From a bacterium (GTDB taxonomy: Bacteria > Planctomycetota > Phycisphaerae > Phycisphaerales > UBA1924): a stretch of DNA of 11,438 nt. The stretch spans positions 1 through 11,438 of the forward strand of contig NVSM01000063.1 of NCBI GenBank assembly GCA_002401225.1, read 5' to 3'. Below, piece after piece: positions 6,983 through 11,438 of the stretch. Position 1 is the stretch's first letter; each line of letters opens with the position of its first letter. A program made the translations under genes and the position numbers. Below the pieces are notes generated by a model, which was not told the DNA's origin, made no database searches, and saw nothing but the letters and a program-made list of their open reading frames with translations.

Positions 6983-8539
6983 ATGAAGCATTATATAGAA
7001 CTCCTACGGCCCGCTGCTATAGCCAAGTCACTCACTGCCCTTATTCTTCTGCTGCTCAGCCTTCCAGCATCTGCCGCGGGCATAGATGAAACAATAAACG
7101 CGGCCATGCAGCCATTAACTGCAGCAATATCCAGCTTCATCTTTTTTGAAGTTAGTATTTTCGGAAGCCAGCTACCTTTAATCATTTTGTGGCTGATCTC
7201 CGCGGCAGTATTCTTTACCTTCTATCTTAATTTTCTAAGCCTGCGCGGCTTCAAACATGCTTTTCAATTATTGCGTGGGGATTACAGCAAGCCCGAACAC
7301 AAAGGCGAGTTATCCCACTTTCAAGCATTGGCAACTGCCGTGTCTGGCACGGTTGGTATCGGCAATATTGGCGGTGTTGCTATTTTAATTACCATCGGTG
7401 GGCCCGGCGCCACGTTCTGGTTAATTGTCGCTGGCTTCTTGGGCATGTCGACCAAATTTGCCGAGTGTGTCCTTGGGGTAAAGTATCGCCAAACCAATCC
7501 GGATGGCAGTATTTCAGGCGGACCCATGTATTACTTAAAAATGGGTTTGGAAGAACGTAATCTCGCATGGTTAGGCAAACCCATGTCTTATTTCTATGCT
7601 TTGTCTATTGTGATTGGCTGCCTTGGCATCGGCAATATGTTTCAGTCTAATCAAGCCTTTCAGCAATTTGTATTCGCCACTGGCGGCAGCGAAAGTTATT
7701 TCCTCGACAAAGGCTGGCTGTTTGGCGCTGTGCTGGCGGTGGTTGTGGGTGTTGTTATTATTGGTGGCATAAAGAGCATTGCCAAAGTAACAAGCAAGCT
7801 GGTGCCCTTTATGGCCTTGGCTTACATTGTTGGAGCCCTGCTTGTTATTGCACTTAATGCGGATAAAGTTCCCTGGGCTATCAGCGCTATATTTACCGAA
7901 GCATTTAGCCCCCAGGCCATGTCTGGCGGTATGCTCGGGGTAATGATTCTCGGCTTTCAACGTGCTGCTTTTTCCAATGAAGCGGGTATAGGCTCTGCCG
8001 CCATTGCCCATTCAGCCGTGCGCACAAATGAGCCTGTTACCGAAGGCTATGTCGGATTGATGGAGCCGTTTATAGATACCGTCGTTGTTTGCACCCTCAC
8101 CGCTCTGGTTATTTTAACTACTGTGTACGAACCGGGCATGGCGGGTAACGGTATGCAGGGCGTTGAACTCACCTCAAAAGGATTCGGCGATACGCTCAGT
8201 TGGTCAACCGGGCCGCTTTCTTTTATTGCTATTTTGTTTGCCTTTTCAACGATGTTGTCCTGGTCTTACTATGGATTAAAAGGCTGGACTTATCTGGTTG
8301 GCGAATCAAAAACAGCTGAATTAATTTTTAAAATTGGGTTCTGTATCTTCGGCGCTCTTGGCTGCATGATTCAACTGGATGCGGTGCTGGATTTTTCCGA
8401 CGCTCTGGTTTTTACCATTGCACTGCCGAATGTGTTGGGCCTGTATATTCTTGCGCCAATAGTTAAACGTGAAATGAAAAGCTACCAGGCTCGTTTAAAA
8501 AGCGGTGAAATTCAAAATTTACGTACTCAAAATAAATAG
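6983..8539 (+). CDS. Sodium:alanine/glycine symporter, AGCS family
   Basis: An inner-membrane transporter of 518 residues from the ATG at 6983; a TTG six bases upstream is in frame but less likely. It has about ten or more hydrophobic segments and the AGCS landmarks: ALATAVSGTVGIGNIGGVA (about 115-133), GGPGATFWLIVAGFLGMSTKFAE (139-161, in two adjoining pieces), GGPMYYLKMG, GIGNMFQSNQAF, and FSNEAGIGSAAIAH (about 325-338). The family couples uptake of alanine, glycine or similar small amino acids to sodium or protons. The N-terminus carries a separate hydrophobic stretch ending in ASAAG that looks like a cleavable signal before the first family helix. It is divergent from the aldehyde dehydrogenase/amidotransferase operon with 37 bp between start codons, so the transporter may import a substrate of that pathway. 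The substrate is not assignable from sequence. Confidence 0.92.
   Translation: MKHYIELLRPAAIAKSLTALILLLLSLPASAAGIDETINAAMQPLTAAISSFIFFEVSIFGSQLPLIILWLISAAVFFTFYLNFLSLRGFKHAFQLLRGDYSKPEHKGELSHFQALATAVSGTVGIGNIGGVAILITIGGPGATFWLIVAGFLGMSTKFAECVLGVKYRQTNPDGSISGGPMYYLKMGLEERNLAWLGKPMSYFYALSIVIGCLGIGNMFQSNQAFQQFVFATGGSESYFLDKGWLFGAVLAVVVGVVIIGGIKSIAKVTSKLVPFMALAYIVGALLVIALNADKVPWAISAIFTEAFSPQAMSGGMLGVMILGFQRAAFSNEAGIGSAAIAHSAVRTNEPVTEGYVGLMEPFIDTVVVCTLTALVILTTVYEPGMAGNGMQGVELTSKGFGDTLSWSTGPLSFIAILFAFSTMLSWSYYGLKGWTYLVGESKTAELIFKIGFCIFGALGCMIQLDAVLDFSDALVFTIALPNVLGLYILAPIVKREMKSYQARLKSGEIQNLRTQNK
6990..6995 (-). promoter_or_regulatory. Candidate -10 element for the aldehyde dehydrogenase operon
   Basis: A perfect TATAAT on the minus strand, about 45 bases before the aldehyde dehydrogenase ATG and inside the first codons of the symporter gene. 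No good -35 hexamer is found 16-18 bases away, so an activator or another element would be needed if it is used. Confidence 0.35.
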
Positions 8540-8592
8540 CCAATATTCTGAGCTAGGCTGTATCTATCGTGCTATGCCTTTCCGTAAAGTAC

Positions 8593-9732
8593 TTAGCCCA
8601 GCACACGGCGAAAAACTTCAACCGCCGTTATCATTTCTTCTCGGCTGCCCATAGATATGCGGCAATGAGTATTCTCCATGGGAGGAAAATCACGCCCTAC
8701 CAATATCTTGTGTTCCAAACAGGCTGCACGAAACTCACTTGCTGGCCGGCGCAAGTTAACGAAGATGTGATTGGTGTGAGACTCAACTACGTCGAAACCT
8801 AAATCGCGAAACGCCGCTGTAGTGAAGGCTCGAACCTCGGTATTCTCTTGCCGTTCCCAGATTAGATGTTCTTTATCTTGCAAGGCGACTATCGCCGCGA
8901 TAGCTGCAAGCATGTTGATATCACCCATGTTCCAGGCGGTACGAACAGCGCCCACTGTTTGTGCCTGACCCAGTGCGTACCCGACTCTTAGGCCAGCCAT
9001 GCCGTGCGCCTTGGAAAATGAACGACTTATAAAGACATTCTCAAATTCCATTGCCAGTGGCAGCGCAGTCTTCATAGCTGAGTCTGCAACGTAGTCTATA
9101 TAAGCTTCATCGATAAGAATTGTTGTGTCAGGTGACTCACGCATAATGCTCCGCACAAAGCTTTCTACTGCGGCAGGCGAATGTACCGTGCCAGTGGGAT
9201 TGTTTGGATTACAAAAATAAACCAATCCAGCACCTTTGGCAGCGTCAGCCATTGCATCAAGGTCGATGTTTAGCTCGCTATCAAGGTCAATCCCTTTCAT
9301 CTCTACACCCATGCGTCTTGCTGTTTGTGCACAGGTAGAATACGTAGGTACAGCCGAAACCAGATGCCTACCATCAGCGCAAAAAGCTCTTACTGCACCC
9401 TCAAGTATCGGCGTTGAACCGGTTCCAACAATTACATTGTCATTTTCCAAATCGTAAAAGCCGGCAATTGTTGAGGTAAGCTCGCGAACATGATCGGGCG
9501 CATAACCTCTACCAAGCCTTTTGGTAACATGAGAATGTATGGCTTGCATAGTCTTTGGACCTGGGCCTCGAGCACTCTCGTTCTGATTAAGCTGCATAAT
9601 GCCGCCATCAAAAATCTCGACTTCTGCCGGAGCAGCTTTCGCACTACGAACAGGAAGTACTGTGCCAGATAAAATTCCGGCGGCCGTACCTAGACCAATT
9701 GTTCCAACAAAACCACGACGTGTTAATTTCAT
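8593..9732 (-). CDS. Tat-exported, HisC-like PLP-dependent aminotransferase (class I/II)
   Basis: A 379-residue fold-type I aminotransferase resembling histidinol-phosphate aminotransferase. The PLP lysine is Lys241 in SRSFSKAHGMAG. CNPNNPTGT (174-182), DEAY (208-211), GLRVGY (247-252) and a C-terminal RISMGSREEM supply the cofactor and carboxylate contacts. HisC is cytosolic, but this protein begins MKLTRRGFVGTIGLGTAAG, with a twin-arginine motif at residues 4-10, a hydrophobic stretch and a likely Ala-x-Ala cleavage around AKA (31-33). It is therefore predicted to be exported folded with PLP bound. No his genes are adjacent, so a histidine-biosynthetic role is doubtful. A strong AAGGAG (9741-9746) lies 8 bases before the ATG. 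It is convergent with the symporter gene and appears monocistronic. Confidence 0.9.
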   Translation of the reverse strand: MKLTRRGFVGTIGLGTAAGILSGTVLPVRSAKAAPAEVEIFDGGIMQLNQNESARGPGPKTMQAIHSHVTKRLGRGYAPDHVRELTSTIAGFYDLENDNVIVGTGSTPILEGAVRAFCADGRHLVSAVPTYSTCAQTARRMGVEMKGIDLDSELNIDLDAMADAAKGAGLVYFCNPNNPTGTVHSPAAVESFVRSIMRESPDTTILIDEAYIDYVADSAMKTALPLAMEFENVFISRSFSKAHGMAGLRVGYALGQAQTVGAVRTAWNMGDINMLAAIAAIVALQDKEHLIWERQENTEVRAFTTAAFRDLGFDVVESHTNHIFVNLRRPASEFRAACLEHKILVGRDFPPMENTHCRISMGSREEMITAVEVFRRVLG

Positions 9733-9762
9733 GAATTTCTCTCCTTAAGGTATAGAACTCTT

Positions 9763-9792
9763 ATTATTGTTTTTATTGTTTACATGGGTCAA
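9763..9792 (-). promoter_or_regulatory. Sigma70-like promoter for the Tat aminotransferase gene
   Basis: On the minus strand TTGACC (9787-9792) and AATAAT (9763-9768) each match five of six consensus bases and are 18 bases apart. Transcription would begin near 9756, giving a leader of about 25 bases that contains the AAGGAG ribosome site. This supports an independent transcript. Confidence 0.6.
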
Positions 9793-9797
9793 TACAT

Positions 9798-9821
9798 TTA
9801 AACGACTTCTGAGACGTTTAA
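9798..9821. promoter_or_regulatory. 24-bp imperfect palindrome directly upstream of the aminotransferase promoter
   Basis: The outer arms ttaaacg (9798-9804) and cgtttaa (9815-9821) are perfect complements; one mismatch inward, ct pairs with ag. On the minus strand it lies 5 bases upstream of the -35 hexamer, the usual place for an activator site. It also lies at the composition change between host-like and phage-like DNA, so a recombination-site role is not excluded. Confidence 0.45.
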
Positions 9822-9853
9822 TATCTTTTATGTATGTTATATCGTTTTTAATG

Positions 9854-9883
9854 AAAAAAATGACCCTGGGGATACCAGAGTCA
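9854..9883 (-). terminator. Rho-independent terminator ending the AT-rich minus-strand gene cluster
   Basis: Read on the minus strand, tgactctgg (9883-9875) pairs with ccagggtca (9869-9861) as a 9-bp stem with one G-U pair and a 5-base loop, followed at once by seven T residues (9860-9854). It lies 37 bases after the cupin stop codon. This is a textbook intrinsic terminator. Confidence 0.85.
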
Positions 9884-9919
9884 TCGTGGGTGTTGTATTC
9901 AGGGGTTATCATGTAGACG

Positions 9920-10381
9920 TTATATTTTTCTTGTGAATACAACAGAATATACACTCCCTACTGTGGATGTTGGTTTGTGTTTCTCATTAGCTGAGTATAT
10001 AACAGTATCCCCCTCTATGTATTTTTTACCACCTCTCTCCAATTCTACTAAGTTACCTGATTTTATAAAAACAGATTCCACTATATCGTGGTGATGTAAT
10101 CCGAAATCACCTCCGGGTTCCATGTAAGTTTCAAAAACCATACTATCATCACACTGTTGTGTTTTCATGAATTTTACTTTATCGTTAACCGGATATAATG
10201 TATCCAGATCGAATTCAACAAGGTCAGACCATGTTATTAAAGTAACACCATAATCTATCCTAAACACATTCAATATCTGCTCTATCTCTTTGGTTAAAAC
10301 AAGAAAAACATTTCTTGTTAATTCCCTTTCTTTTCTGAGTTGGATTATATCACTATTTGGGTAATCTTGCATTAACTGCAT
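9920..10381 (-). CDS. Small single-domain cupin protein, phage-associated
   Basis: A 153-residue protein. Residues 81-153 form a cupin beta-barrel. Motif 1 is complete, G-x5-HxH-x3-E-x6-G, with His96/His98 and Glu102 as likely metal ligands (HHHDIVESVFIKSG). The motif 2 equivalent is GDTVIYSANEKH, with His135 as the fourth ligand. The N-terminal 80 residues are charged and not recognised. No signal peptide or membrane span is evident. The substrate and any enzyme activity are unknown. The start (ATG at 10381, with another ATG three codons later) overlaps the preceding gene by 29 bases, implying translational coupling. Base composition is distinctly AT-rich compared with genes left of 9740. 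A strong terminator follows. The family call is firm; the function is not. Confidence 0.75.
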   Translation of the reverse strand: MQLMQDYPNSDIIQLRKERELTRNVFLVLTKEIEQILNVFRIDYGVTLITWSDLVEFDLDTLYPVNDKVKFMKTQQCDDSMVFETYMEPGGDFGLHHHDIVESVFIKSGNLVELERGGKKYIEGDTVIYSANEKHKPTSTVGSVYSVVFTRKI

Positions 10382-10670
10382 CTTTTAGGTGTTGTGTAAA
10401 AAGGTGGTATTTTTCAACAACCTCCTTCATATCGCTATTAGATTCCTTTAAGTCGTTTTGGTGTGCAGAAATTACAGCCATTATTTTGTCGTCTTTTTCT
10501 TTTAGGATTTCTACTACTCTTTTACTTTTATCTTTTAAAGCTTTTTCTTTACTTATGTATAGATATCTGACGACACCTAGTAAAGCTAAAATAGTTGCAA
10601 TAAGTATAGATTTAAAACCTATATTTTCGTAGTTACTTATCTGTAAAAAAATTGTGTGTAAAACCACCAT
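10353..10670 (-). CDS. Small single-span membrane protein with charged helical tail (holin- or spanin-like topology)
   Basis: A 105-residue protein that I do not recognise by family. Residues 21-40 (SILIATILALLGVVRYLYIS) form one membrane span, followed by a long, highly charged, probably coiled-coil region rich in Lys and Glu (41-105). A single span followed by a charged helix resembles small phage lysis proteins of the BhlA/UviB or spanin kind, and its place after a virion-like gene supports that, but sequence identity to those families is not claimed. The ATG at 10670 has only a weak upstream purine stretch. Its end overlaps the cupin gene by 29 bases. The low GC content matches its neighbours. 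Confidence 0.6.
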   Translation of the reverse strand: MVVLHTIFLQISNYENIGFKSILIATILALLGVVRYLYISKEKALKDKSKRVVEILKEKDDKIMAVISAHQNDLKESNSDMKEVVEKYHLFTQHLKDAVNARLPK

Positions 10671-10691
10671 ATACTTAGTCAGTAATATTCA

Positions 10692-10724
10692 GGGAATGGT
10701 TCTAATATATATAAAACCATTCCC
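10692..10724. other. 10-bp perfect hairpin between virion-like and membrane protein genes
   Basis: gggaatggtt (10692-10701) and aaccattccc (10715-10724) are perfect complements around a 13-base AT-only-but-one loop. It lies between two minus-strand genes. Neither side carries a T-tract on the appropriate strand, so it is not a standard intrinsic terminator; RNA processing, transcript stabilisation or partial termination are possible. Confidence 0.6.
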
Positions 10725-10752
10725 AAATAAAAACAAAGTAGAGATTTTATTT

Positions 10753-11438
10753 TTATGCTATTCTTGTTTTTATATCACAATCAAAAACACCGTCATATAA
10801 TGTACCAATTAGATTGTATTTTATATTAGTATTATCTGGGAAAGTCATAACCCCTGAACTAAATAAAACACCTGTTGGTAGTTTCCTGAAGTACATTGAA
10901 ATACCTGAAAATGTTAACTCATTCGCTGTACCTGTATTCTCAATCTGAGCCCTAAACTCAACCATTTCAGACACATTCGATAACGTTAATGTTTGATCAG
11001 ATGTGTATTCTCCTTTAAATCTAAGTATTTGTCTATTGTTAACATCCAACGTTGTACCGTTTAAACCTAAATCAGTTTCAGTTGCTAAGTCTGATTTATT
11101 TGTTTTTGTATCGTGTTGTGCTAAAGTTGTATAGTCGTCTACCTCTGTACCGGCAGCACCCTTTGTTCTGGTTAGTGCAAACGCAGAATCCAACATCCTG
11201 AAAACCTCGTCCGATTGTATTTGAATCAACCCCCATATTACACCTACATTACTCATAAAACCGAACCTAGAAACACTACCTGATCCAGATCTCAATAGGA
11301 CACCACCATCAAAAAGAGATGAATGGCCCATGAGTTTCGCACCTCCTGTAAATGCAACTCCCCTGTTATTTGATAATATAGTTATGTCAGCACTATTCAT
11401 ATTGATTGGGTATGCAGTGACACCACTCAACTGACAAA
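10753..11438 (-). CDS. Uncharacterised protein, possible phage virion/tail component (partial, 5' end missing)
   Basis: The frame is open to the right edge and ends with TAA at 10753; 227 residues are visible and the true start lies outside the window, since no stop precedes the first visible codons. I do not recognise the family. The sequence is Ser/Thr/Asn/Gly-rich, with alternating beta-prone segments such as SADITILSNNRGVAFTGG and QILRFKGEYTSDQTLTLS, little predicted helix, and a C-terminal half reading like a jelly-roll (FRAQIENTGTANELTFSGI). This texture is common in phage tail, fibre or baseplate proteins. The call rests on that and on the neighbouring small membrane protein, cupin and terminator arranged like the end of a late operon. 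It is AT-rich compared with the left of the window. Confidence 0.55.
   Translation of the reverse strand, partial: CQLSGVTAYPINMNSADITILSNNRGVAFTGGAKLMGHSSLFDGGVLLRSGSGSVSRFGFMSNVGVIWGLIQIQSDEVFRMLDSAFALTRTKGAAGTEVDDYTTLAQHDTKTNKSDLATETDLGLNGTTLDVNNRQILRFKGEYTSDQTLTLSNVSEMVEFRAQIENTGTANELTFSGISMYFRKLPTGVLFSSGVMTFPDNTNIKYNLIGTLYDGVFDCDIKTRIA

Noticed and set aside
7571..8011. Minus-strand 146-codon open frame
   Set aside because: Antisense to the conserved core of the symporter gene; composition is that of a complement strand, not a gene.
8145..8152. ggtaacgg match to the core of the 19-bp regulatory arm
   Set aside because: Only eight bases match and it lies inside the symporter coding sequence; this is expected by chance.
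8540..8592. Bidirectional terminator between symporter and aminotransferase genes
   Set aside because: No stem longer than about four bases with a T-tract was found in this convergent gap.
9745..9912. Possible 55-codon minus-strand gene just after the cupin stop (or 69 codons from 9954)
   Set aside because: Its reading frame runs through the intrinsic terminator hairpin and T-tract at 9854-9883 and through the aminotransferase promoter, and it has no ribosome site.
10357..10632. Plus-strand 91-codon open frame with hydrophobic content
   Set aside because: Antisense to the small membrane protein; the hydrophobic, Ser/Phe-rich sequence is expected from the complement of a Lys/Glu-rich AT-rich gene.

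Overview
The window looks like chromosomal DNA of a Gram-negative, aerobic, probably marine gammaproteobacterium. This is inferred from gene content (a CYP153-type P450 with its ferredoxin, a periplasmic quinoprotein dehydrogenase, a SapC-family protein, a TauD-type dioxygenase, an AGCS symporter) and from near-even base composition across bases 1 to about 9740. From about 9800 to the right edge the DNA is clearly more AT-rich and carries phage-like genes. That part is either the end of a prophage or foreign sequence joined during assembly.

Left block (1-1011, minus strand): a 2Fe-2S ferredoxin followed by the N-terminal half of a CYP153-like cytochrome P450 that runs off the left edge. Divergent from it (1224-4810, plus strand) is a run of three closely spaced genes: an exported PQQ-dependent dehydrogenase, a SapC-family protein and a TauD/TfdA-type dioxygenase. 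The shared 212-bp upstream region has a perfect 19-bp inverted repeat, placed so that each transcription unit has the same element in the same orientation ahead of its first gene, plus a separate 15-bp palindrome. A plausible reading is co-regulated oxidation of an alkane-like substrate: P450 plus ferredoxin make a primary alcohol, and the quinoprotein oxidises it in the periplasm.

Middle block (4824-8539): an aldehyde dehydrogenase and a class I glutamine amidotransferase form a two-gene minus-strand operon. The operon is divergent from an AGCS-type sodium/amino acid symporter. Only 37 bp separate the two start codons, and candidate promoters for each side overlap the start region of the other gene. 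The aldehyde dehydrogenase could also take the aldehyde product of the left block, but the amidotransferase and transporter suggest amine or amino acid metabolism; both are inferences.

Right block (8593-9732, minus strand): a HisC-like PLP aminotransferase with a twin-arginine signal peptide, hence probably exported, with its own sigma70-like promoter and an upstream palindrome.

Far right (9854-11438, minus strand, AT-rich): a partial virion-like protein, a small single-span membrane protein with a charged helical tail, and a small cupin protein overlapping it, ending at a clear intrinsic terminator. This resembles the end of a phage late operon. No integrase, tRNA, rRNA, CRISPR array or insertion sequence was seen.
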